From positions 3,401 through 8,580 of the forward strand of contig DHQM01000077.1 of the NCBI GenBank assembly GCA_002408105.1: a stretch of 5,180 bases of DNA, given 5' to 3'. The notes under the pieces were generated by a model. The model did not search any database and was not told where the DNA came from. It was given only the letters and a program-made list of their open reading frames with translations. Positions within the stretch are counted from its first letter, which is position 1. Each line of letters starts with the position of its first letter. The translations under genes were made by a program, and so were the position numbers. This document shows, piece after piece, positions 1 through 5,180 of this stretch. This DNA comes from Gammaproteobacteria bacterium UBA5338. GTDB lineage: Bacteria > Pseudomonadota > Gammaproteobacteria > Pseudomonadales > UBA5862.

Positions 1-1774
1 CGCCAGCGCCAGCGGTCCAGTCCACCAGCAGTGCAGAAACCGCCGCGAGCGCGAGCAATAAGATCAACTGCCATTGCAACGGCGCCCCGCTCAGCGATTG
101 CCTGGCGCGACCCGCCAGCGCCACCGCCCGCTCGACCACCGCCATAAACAGCGCCCGGGTGTCGGTCTGGGCCGTGCGGTCGTAGACCTCCATCAGAGGC
201 CGGCGCACCGCGTACAGCATTGCCCCCCCCACCAAGGCTGCGACGCTCATCGCCAACGGGGTGTTCAGGCCGTGCCAGATCTTGACGCTGTATTCGGGCG
301 GGGACGTCTGAAGTGCGGCCTCAACTGCCGAGAACAGCAGCGGGGTGACCGTCCACTGCGGCAGGGTGCCAAGCAGCAGGCACAGTAGAATCAGCACTTC
401 AACGGGAAAACGCATGTACCGCGGCGGCTCGTGGGGAGGGAAGTGGGGCAAGTCGATGGGCTCACCGTTGAAAAACACATCGTGGATAAACCGCAGCGAA
501 TAGGCCACAGCGAAAATCCCCGCCACCAACGCGCCGACCGGCAAGATCCACTGCCCGCGCGCCAACTCCTGCAGGTGCAACGCCTCCGAGAAGAACATCT
601 CCTTGGACAAAAAACCGTTGAGCAGCGGCACCCCTGCCATGGAGGCGGAAGCGACCATGGCCAGGGCGCCTGTGATTGGCATGTAGCGCCACAGCCCATT
701 GATGCGGCGCATGTCGCGGCTGCCGGTCTCGTGGTCGATGATGCCGGCCGCCATGAACAACGAGGCCTTGAAAATGGCGTGGTTGATCACGTGGAAGATC
801 GCACCCACTGTGGCCACCTGGGTGTCGAGACCGAAGAGCATGGTAATCAAGCCGAGATGGCTGATGGTCGAGTACGCCAGCAGTCCCTTGAGGTCATGCT
901 GAAACAGCGCTACCACGGCGCCGAACAACACCGTCACCAATCCGAATCCCGTCACCACCACGAACCACAGATCGGTTCCTGACAGCGCCGGGTACAGGCG
1001 GGCGAGCAAGAACACCCCCGCTTTGACCATGGTCGCCGAATGCAAATAGGCCGACACCGGTGTCGGGGCCGACATGGCCTGGGGCAGCCACACATGAAAC
1101 GGAAACTGGGCGGACTTGGTAAAAACGCCCGCCAGCACCAGCAGTAAGATCAACGGGTATCGGCTGTCGGCCCGCACCAGATCGCCGCTGGCAAGCACGG
1201 CACCCAGGTCATAGCTGCCCACGACCTGACCCAGCAGCAACACCCCTGCCAGCAGTGCGAGCCCGCCGGCACCTGTAACCATCAGCGCCATTCGCGCGCC
1301 CTGCCTGGCGTCTTCACGGAAGGACCAGTAACCGATCAGCAGAAACGAACTGAGGCTGGTCAATTCCCAGAACACCACCAGCAGCAGCAGGTTGTCTGCG
1401 GTCACTACCCCCAGCATAGAGCCCATGAACAAGAGCAGCAGGGTAAAAAACCGCGCCATCGGGTCCTGCTCGCTGAGGTAGTAGCGCGCGTAGAGAATCA
1501 CCAAGGCACCAATGCCCAACACCAGCACAGCGAACAGCAGGGCCAGGCCGTCGAGGCGAAAAGCGAGTTCGAACCCGACATCCGTCAGCCAGGGCACCAC
1601 CACCCGTCGGGTCTCCCCCTCCAGCACAGAAGGCGCCCACGCGCCCAGGGACGCGGCGGCGACCAGCACCGGGATCGCGCTCACCCATGCACAGCGGGTG
1701 CGGCCGAAACGGGCACTGAAAGCAGGCAGGAGAGCGCCCAAAAAAGGCGCAATCACGGCAACAAGAAGGTTCAC
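1..1774 (-). CDS. mrpA: Na+/H+ antiporter subunit A (MrpA/MnhA/PhaA), 3' end cut by window edge
   Basis: Large NuoL-like inner-membrane subunit of the multi-subunit Mrp cation/proton antiporter, which exports Na+ (or other monovalent cations) in exchange for H+. The 591 visible codons are open throughout. Hydrophobic helices alternate with loops typical of MrpA: FRLDGLALLFAVLVLGIG (residues 72-89), ILYARYYLSEQDPMARF (93-109), FMGSMLG (116-122), then VFWELTSLSSFLLIGYW (134-150). Ion-pathway residues of the NuoL/MrpA family are present: Glu137 in the FWELTS helix, Lys220 in FTKSAQFPFHVWLPQAM, His245 and Lys251 in the next helix, Lys296 in QHDLKGLLAYSTISHLG, and Lys391 in NGFLSKEMF. The start is GTG 1774: the frame is closed upstream by the stop of the preceding gene and no ATG lies between. 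The Shine-Dalgarno is weak (GCAGAG about 10 bases upstream). Full MrpA proteins are usually about 770-970 residues, so the C-terminal part (DUF4040/MrpB-like region in many members) and the other mrp genes should lie beyond position 1. The stretch ILYARYYLSEQDP makes MrpA a better fit than NuoL, NdhF or HyfB. Confidence 0.93.
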   Translation of the reverse strand, partial: MNLLVAVIAPFLGALLPAFSARFGRTRCAWVSAIPVLVAAASLGAWAPSVLEGETRRVVVPWLTDVGFELAFRLDGLALLFAVLVLGIGALVILYARYYLSEQDPMARFFTLLLLFMGSMLGVVTADNLLLLVVFWELTSLSSFLLIGYWSFREDARQGARMALMVTGAGGLALLAGVLLLGQVVGSYDLGAVLASGDLVRADSRYPLILLLVLAGVFTKSAQFPFHVWLPQAMSAPTPVSAYLHSATMVKAGVFLLARLYPALSGTDLWFVVVTGFGLVTVLFGAVVALFQHDLKGLLAYSTISHLGLITMLFGLDTQVATVGAIFHVINHAIFKASLFMAAGIIDHETGSRDMRRINGLWRYMPITGALAMVASASMAGVPLLNGFLSKEMFFSEALHLQELARGQWILPVGALVAGIFAVAYSLRFIHDVFFNGEPIDLPHFPPHEPPRYMRFPVEVLILLCLLLGTLPQWTVTPLLFSAVEAALQTSPPEYSVKIWHGLNTPLAMSVAALVGGAMLYAVRRPLMEVYDRTAQTDTRALFMAVVERAVALAGRARQSLSGAPLQWQLILLLALAAVSALLVDWTAGAG

Positions 1775-1822
1775 AAAGGTTCGCTCTGCGGCAAGAACGG
1801 GGCGGTCATCGAGGCATGTGCA

Positions 1823-2035
1823 TCAGCGGGGCGGCCCAGGCCGGTGTTGGCGACGCCAACCCACCAGCAAACCCAGAAAAAACCCAATGGCCAGCAGAAT
1901 AAAAACGAACAACGCGCGAGAAAGCGGGAACTGCCAAAACAAAAAGGTGAGCGTGACCACTTCCGTGTTCTGCACCACAAAGAGCAGCAGCAACACCCCC
2001 GCCAATACCAGAACCGTAGGCCGCAACCTGCGCAT
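1823..2035 (-). CDS. small LapA-domain (DUF1049) inner-membrane protein, 70 aa
   Basis: A 70-residue protein with two hydrophobic helices, about residues 7-20 and 40-58, joined by the segment VVQNTEVVTLTFLFWQFPLS. This segment is the signature of the LapA/DUF1049 family (QN..xV.L.FLFW...PL). The tail WRRQHRPGPPR is short and basic, as expected for a cytoplasmic end. In Escherichia coli LapA (YciS) works with LapB in control of lipopolysaccharide synthesis through LpxC turnover. Many family members are stand-alone and of unknown role, and no lapB is visible here, so the function is not assigned. The ATG at 2035 is the only sensible start, since the frame is closed by TAA at 2071-2069 and holds no other ATG, GTG or TTG between. 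The gene lies 48 bases upstream of mrpA on the same strand, which suggests co-transcription. Overlapping frames over the same bases lack this family pattern. Confidence 0.85.
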   Translation of the reverse strand: MRRLRPTVLVLAGVLLLLFVVQNTEVVTLTFLFWQFPLSRALFVFILLAIGFFLGLLVGWRRQHRPGPPR

Positions 2036-2065
2036 AGCACCACCACAGAGCCAAACAAGCGCCTC

Positions 2066-2094
2066 ATCTTAGCAACCGCGCGGCCAGATGCCAG
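2066..2094 (-). promoter_or_regulatory. candidate sigma-70 promoter for the lapA-domain gene and mrpA
   Basis: Read on the minus strand there is a -35-like CTGGCA (2094-2089), a 17-base spacer, and a -10-like TAAGAT (2071-2066). Each hexamer matches the sigma-70 consensus at four of six bases and the spacing is ideal. Transcription would begin near 2059, leaving a leader of about 24 bases before the ATG at 2035. This is a pattern match only; in GC-rich DNA such matches occur by chance. Confidence 0.3.
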
Positions 2095-2205
2095 CTTTTG
2101 ACAGGCCTTTGGTGGTGAATTCCCTCGAAGCGGCATGCCTGCGGCCGGGCTGTCTGGTAGATCCCTATGGGCAGCGCTATGCTGGCCGGCCTCTGAGCCG
2201 CGGTT

Positions 2206-2225
2206 GGCCGAAGGACGGCCGAAGG
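2206..2225. repeat. short tandem repeat, GGCCGAAGG twice with 11-base period
   Basis: GGCCGAAGG occurs at 2206-2214 and again at 2217-2225, separated by AC. The copies are exact and lie 32-52 bases upstream of the hydratase start codon, so they would fall in its leader or close to its promoter. An 11-base period puts both copies on about the same face of the helix, as in some operator pairs, but no known regulator motif is recognised and low-level duplication is equally possible. Confidence 0.5.
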
Positions 2226-2244
2226 CACCCAGCCCCAAACAGCC

Positions 2245-2249
2245 GAGAG
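2245..2249 (+). promoter_or_regulatory. ribosome binding site supporting ATG 2258
   Basis: GAGAG lies 8 bases before ATG 2258. It supports this start over the upstream in-frame ATG at 2135, which would add 41 residues rich in Pro, Arg and Ala with no match to the crotonase fold. Confidence 0.5.
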
Positions 2250-2257
2250 CGACGACC

Positions 2258-3040
2258 ATGACCGACCCAACTTTCGAGACCCTACGCCTTGACTGGCCGA
2301 GCGATGCGATCGTGCGCCTGGTACTGGACCGCCAGGACAGCGGCAACGCGCTTGGCACCCAGCTGATCGAAGACCTGCGTGCAGCCGCGGCAATGCTCAG
2401 GTTCCGAAGCCAGGTAAAAGTGGCCATCCTGACGGCCGAGGGAAAATTTTTCTGCGCCGGGGCTGACCTCAAGGAAACCGACAAGCCCCCACATTGGCTG
2501 TGGTCACTGCGCGACCTCATGGACGAGATCGAAGGTCTGCCGTTTCCGGTCATTGCTGCCATCAACGGCATCTGCCGTGGTGGCGGAACCGAACTCGCAC
2601 TGGCCGCAGACCTGCGACTGATCGCGACATCCACCGCCATGGGGCTGCCAGAAATTCGATTCGGAGCCCTGCCGGCCGCGGGCGGCTTCAATCGCCTGGT
2701 GCCGCTGGTGGGCCCCGCACGGGCCAAACAGATGATCATGACGGCAGAACCCGTGCCAGCAACCGAGGCGGTTCGCATTGGTCTGGCCGAAGAAGCGGTC
2801 GCCGATGCCGACCTGCAAACCCGCGCACTGGCCCTGGCGGAGCAGATTGCAGGGCACGCAGGCTACGCCACCCGCGCAGCCAAGCTGATCATCGACCGCA
2901 GCATGCAGCTGTCCGTCTCCGATGGACTCGCCTGGGAGTACCAGGTGGTCGACACCATGGCCACCCCGGAAGAGCGCACCGAGGAGGTGCAAAAAGCCAT
3001 GGCCGCAAGCGCCACCTACGCCAAGCTGTTCAAGCGCTGA
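2258..3040 (+). CDS. enoyl-CoA hydratase/isomerase family protein (crotonase fold), 260 aa
   Basis: A complete crotonase-superfamily protein of the usual length (about 260 residues). These cytoplasmic enzymes bind acyl-CoA thioesters; classical members add water across the 2-enoyl-CoA double bond in fatty-acid or amino-acid breakdown. The CoA-binding/oxyanion loop is FFCAGADLKE (64-73), and the second oxyanion segment is INGICRGGGTELALAAD (102-118). Both general acid/base glutamates of true hydratases are present: Glu112 in GGGTELA and Glu132 in GLPEIRFGALPAAGG. The C-terminal helical part runs to the TGA at 3038-3040. ATG 2258 was chosen because a GAGAG site precedes it and because the family pattern starts shortly after (LRLDW..., LVLDRQDSGNAL). 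Cys-Arg before the GGG is unusual; most relatives have a small or hydrophobic residue there. The substrate cannot be named: no acyl-CoA dehydrogenase, thiolase or CoA ligase gene is adjacent. It could equally be a specialised hydratase such as a methylglutaconyl-CoA or carnitinyl-CoA type. The upstream promoter was not identified. Confidence 0.92.
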   Translation: MTDPTFETLRLDWPSDAIVRLVLDRQDSGNALGTQLIEDLRAAAAMLRFRSQVKVAILTAEGKFFCAGADLKETDKPPHWLWSLRDLMDEIEGLPFPVIAAINGICRGGGTELALAADLRLIATSTAMGLPEIRFGALPAAGGFNRLVPLVGPARAKQMIMTAEPVPATEAVRIGLAEEAVADADLQTRALALAEQIAGHAGYATRAAKLIIDRSMQLSVSDGLAWEYQVVDTMATPEERTEEVQKAMAASATYAKLFKR

Positions 3041-3042
3041 TC

Positions 3043-3066
3043 GGCAGGTCTTCGCCCTCGCCTGCC
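3043..3066 (+). repeat. short inverted repeat after the hydratase gene
   Basis: GGCAGG (3043-3048) and CCTGCC (3061-3066) can pair as a 6-base stem with a 12-base loop, two bases past the hydratase stop codon. No run of T follows, so it is not a standard intrinsic terminator; it may be a weak terminator, an mRNA-stabilising hairpin, or chance. The 94-base gap (3041-3134) holds no other clear signal except the ribosome binding site of the next gene. Confidence 0.3.
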
Positions 3067-3121
3067 AGCGCCCAGGGGGTTACCATCGCGGCCAGGGTGG
3101 TGCCCAAGACCACTCGCAGTC

Positions 3122-3125
3122 GGAG
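3122..3125 (+). promoter_or_regulatory. ribosome binding site deciding start ATG 3135
   Basis: GGAG sits 9 bases before ATG 3135, a good Shine-Dalgarno position. The reading frame stays open further upstream, so this site, together with the signal peptide that begins exactly at this ATG, decides the start. Confidence 0.6.
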
Positions 3126-3134
3126 TTGTTTCGC

Positions 3135-3230
3135 ATGTTGATCTCTAGATGCCTCACTTTTGTGCAGCGCTGCAATGCGCTGGCGGTGTTGCTCGCGCTT
3201 GGGTTGGCCCTCGCCAGCAGGGTGCAGGCG
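3135..3230 (+). other. Sec signal peptide of the M16 peptidase
   Basis: Residues 1-32 have a basic n-region with Arg5 and Arg12, a hydrophobic core ALAVLLALGLALA (15-27), and a Val-Gln-Ala site for signal peptidase I before Glu33. There is no lipobox cysteine near the cleavage point, so the mature enzyme should be soluble in the periplasm rather than a lipoprotein. Confidence 0.8.
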
Positions 3231-5180
3231 GAACCTGTGGTGCCAACGCTGAACCTCGAGTACCACCAGTTCGAGCTCGACAACGGCCTGCGGGTGGTGG
3301 TGCACGAGGACCGCAAGGCGCCGATCGTCGCGGTCAACGTCTGGTACCACGTGGGCTCGAAAAACGAGACCCCAGGCAAAACCGGCTTCGCCCACCTGTT
3401 CGAACACCTGATGTTCAATGGCAGCGAACACCACGACGATGAGTACTTTGCCCCCTTCGAGCGCATCGGGGCGACGGACATGAACGGCACCACCAACAAC
3501 GACCGCACCAACTACTTCCAGAATGTCCCCACCTCGGGTCTGGACCTCGCGCTTTGGATGGAATCTGACCGCATGGGCCACCTGCTCGGCGCCGTGACCC
3601 AAGAAAAGCTGGACGAACAGCGTGGCGTGGTGCAGAACGAAAAGCGACAGGGCGAAAACCAGCCCTACGGGCGGGTGTTTCAGACCCTCGCAAGGTACAG
3701 CTTCCCGCCCGGGCATCCCTATTCCTGGCCCGTGATTGGCTCGATGGAAGACCTGGAGGCTGCGAGCCTCGAAGACGTCCACACTTGGTTCAAAACCTAC
3801 TACGGCCCATCCAATGCGACGCTGGTACTGGCCGGAGACATTGACCTCGAAACGGCCCGCCAAAAAGCCGAGCACTACTTCGGCGACATCCCTGGTGGCG
3901 AACCCTTGGAGCAAGGGCGCCAATGGGTCGCGCCGATGGAAGCACCGCGCCGGGTGGTGATCGAGGACCGCGTGCCGCAACCGCGGGTCTACCTCGCGTG
4001 GAACCTGCCACCCATCACCGACTCCAGCGCACCGGATTTCGAGTTGATGGCCCAACTGCTCGGTGGTGGTAGAAACGCCCAGCTGTATCGCCGTCTGGTG
4101 TACAAAGACCAGATTGCCACCAGTGTGAGCGCCTTTTATTACGGCCGCGAGCTGGCAGGCCAGATGATCATCGTCGCAGACGTGCGTCCGGGCGCGAACG
4201 CCGGCGACGTGGAAGCTGCGATCCAGGAGGAACTCAGCCGATTTAGGGACAAAGGCCCTTCCAAAGCGGCGCTGTCGCGGGCCAAGACCGCGTACATGGC
4301 AGAGATGGTCCGCCAAACCGAGCGGGTCGGCGGTTTTGGGGGCAAGTCCGACCTGCTGGCCCGCGGAGCCGTCTTTTTCGATGATCCAGGGGCCTTTGCC
4401 CCCTGGTTAGAGCGCATCGCGGCAGTAGAGCGCGGTGACCTCAAGCGCCTGGCGCGCACCTGGCTCGGGACGAACCGCCTCGCCATTGTCGTCACACCTT
4501 TTCCGAACCTCACCCACGCCAGCACCGGCGCCGACCGCAGCCAATTGCCGGCGCCGGACGAGCCACCCGAGTTGGAACTGCCCAGCGCGCAAACCGCCAC
4601 CCTCTCAAACGGGCTTGAGGTGGTGTTGGTGGAGCGGCGCCAAACCCCCTTGGTGCAATTCAGTTTGCAGTTTGACGCCGGCTACGCCGCCGATGCTGAA
4701 ACGGTACCCGGCACCCAGAGCTTCGCCTTGGCCATGCTCAAGGAAGGCACCAGTGACCTCGATGCCTTCGAAATCAGCGAGCGCGAAGAAGCCCTCGGCG
4801 CACAAATCAGCACTGGATCGACACTGGACACCACCACGGTGGCGCTCTCTACACTGACCACCCAGCTCGAACCGGCGCTGCAGCTGTTCACCGAGGTGGT
4901 CACCGACCCAGCGTTTCCCGCGGATGAAATCGAGCGCAAGCGAGGCCAGTGGCTCGCCGGCATTGCCCAAGAGCAAGCCCAGCCAGTCTCACTCGCCCTG
5001 CGCACCCTGCCACCGCTGTTGTATGGAGCAGGTCACCCCTATGCCACGCCCATGACCGGTTCGGGCACCGAGGCCGGGGTTCGCGCCCTGGACCAAGCCA
5101 CCCTGCGACGTTTCCATCAACGCTGGTTCAACCCGCAGGGGGCAACCCTGATCGTGGTGGGCGACGTGGGTCTGGATGGG
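3135..5180 (+). CDS. periplasmic M16 family zinc metallopeptidase (insulinase/pitrilysin type), 3' end cut by window edge
   Basis: A secreted zinc protease of the M16 family, which degrades peptides inside a two-half clamshell chamber. The 682 visible codons are open. After a signal peptide (residues 1-32) comes an active M16 domain, about 42-195, opening with FELDNGLRVVVHEDRKAP. The inverted zinc motif HLFEH gives His87 and His91 as ligands and Glu90 as the catalytic base; Glu169 in RGVVQNEKRQG is the third ligand, at the expected distance. The conserved NNDRTNYFQNVP segment follows the motif. An M16_C domain (about 200-390) contains NATLVLAGDID and LGGGRNAQLYRRLVYKDQIA. A second M16 domain starts near 485 (LSNGLEVVLVERRQTPLVQF), but at the zinc-motif position it reads SFALAMLKEG (529-538), so this half is catalytically dead. 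Family members of this type are roughly 900-950 residues, so about a quarter of the protein is missing to the right. It could be annotated PqqL-like or simply insulinase family; physiological substrate unknown. It lies 94 bases after the hydratase gene in the same direction, so co-transcription is possible, but no functional link is evident. Confidence 0.94.
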   Translation, partial: MLISRCLTFVQRCNALAVLLALGLALASRVQAEPVVPTLNLEYHQFELDNGLRVVVHEDRKAPIVAVNVWYHVGSKNETPGKTGFAHLFEHLMFNGSEHHDDEYFAPFERIGATDMNGTTNNDRTNYFQNVPTSGLDLALWMESDRMGHLLGAVTQEKLDEQRGVVQNEKRQGENQPYGRVFQTLARYSFPPGHPYSWPVIGSMEDLEAASLEDVHTWFKTYYGPSNATLVLAGDIDLETARQKAEHYFGDIPGGEPLEQGRQWVAPMEAPRRVVIEDRVPQPRVYLAWNLPPITDSSAPDFELMAQLLGGGRNAQLYRRLVYKDQIATSVSAFYYGRELAGQMIIVADVRPGANAGDVEAAIQEELSRFRDKGPSKAALSRAKTAYMAEMVRQTERVGGFGGKSDLLARGAVFFDDPGAFAPWLERIAAVERGDLKRLARTWLGTNRLAIVVTPFPNLTHASTGADRSQLPAPDEPPELELPSAQTATLSNGLEVVLVERRQTPLVQFSLQFDAGYAADAETVPGTQSFALAMLKEGTSDLDAFEISEREEALGAQISTGSTLDTTTVALSTLTTQLEPALQLFTEVVTDPAFPADEIERKRGQWLAGIAQEQAQPVSLALRTLPPLLYGAGHPYATPMTGSGTEAGVRALDQATLRRFHQRWFNPQGATLIVVGDVGLDG

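Noticed and set aside
431..982. Open frame of 183 codons on the plus strand inside mrpA
   Set aside because: It is rich in His, Gln, Arg and Glu and is antisense to the conserved helices of mrpA; no domain is recognised.
1806..2054. 82-codon minus-strand frame overlapping the LapA-domain gene
   Set aside because: It is out of frame with the 70-codon protein that carries the DUF1049 pattern and two clean membrane helices; this frame has neither.
2098..2103. Perfect TTGACA, a possible -35 box for the hydratase gene
   Set aside because: At 15 to 18 bases downstream the sequence is TCCCTC or similar, with no resemblance to a -10 box, so I do not call a promoter.
2135..2257. Upstream in-frame ATG that would extend the hydratase by 41 residues
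   Set aside because: The extension has no match to the crotonase fold and spans the tandem repeat, while ATG 2258 has a ribosome binding site and gives the usual family length.
1771..2778. Long open frame of 335 codons on the minus strand, antisense to the hydratase and overlapping the LapA-domain gene
   Set aside because: Composition is rich in Arg, Ser, Ala and Pro with no recognisable domain; it lies opposite the strongly supported hydratase and out of frame with the LapA-domain gene. It is typical of the open antisense frame of GC-rich coding DNA.
3030..4316. Open frame of 428 codons on the minus strand, antisense to the M16 peptidase
   Set aside because: It has high His, Val, Gly and Arg content and no family pattern, and it covers exactly the zinc-site domain of a clearly real gene. 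It is a codon-bias shadow despite its length.

Overview
The window reads as an ordinary stretch of a GC-rich bacterial chromosome, most likely from a Gram-negative proteobacterium. The evidence is a secreted two-domain M16 zinc protease with a cleavable signal peptide, a LapA-type (DUF1049) small inner-membrane protein, and an Mrp-type antiporter subunit of the proteobacterial kind. A gammaproteobacterium is plausible, but the sequence does not prove it. I see no rRNA, tRNA, CRISPR array, insertion sequence or phage gene.

Layout. Positions 1-2035 are read on the minus strand. A 70-codon gene for a LapA-domain membrane protein (2035 down to 1823) is followed 48 bases later by the first 591 codons of mrpA, the large NuoL-like subunit of a multi-subunit Na+/H+ antiporter. 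mrpA starts at GTG 1774 and runs off the left edge. The remaining mrp genes are expected beyond the window. A 222-base divergent intergenic region (2036-2257) separates this unit from the plus-strand genes. It holds a candidate promoter for the minus-strand unit and a short tandem repeat ahead of the plus-strand gene. On the plus strand, 2258-3040 encodes a complete crotonase-fold enoyl-CoA hydratase/isomerase with both catalytic glutamates. After a 94-base gap with a small inverted repeat, 3135-5180 encodes the first 682 residues of a periplasmic M16 (pitrilysin/insulinase family) peptidase that runs off the right edge.

How the genes relate. LapA-domain gene and mrpA are probably co-transcribed, and both are inner-membrane proteins. 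The Mrp complex would exchange Na+ (or other monovalent cations) for H+ and so serve pH and sodium homeostasis. The hydratase (cytoplasmic acyl-CoA metabolism) and the protease (periplasmic peptide degradation) lie in the same direction but have no obvious shared pathway.

Nothing here looks like a new system. The observations offered for a second look are modest: the lapA-mrpA pairing, a G8 tract inside mrpA, an unusual residue in the hydratase oxyanion loop, the asymmetric active/degenerate halves of the protease, and the intergenic repeats. Several long overlapping reading frames on the opposite strand are judged to be artefacts of GC-rich coding sequence.
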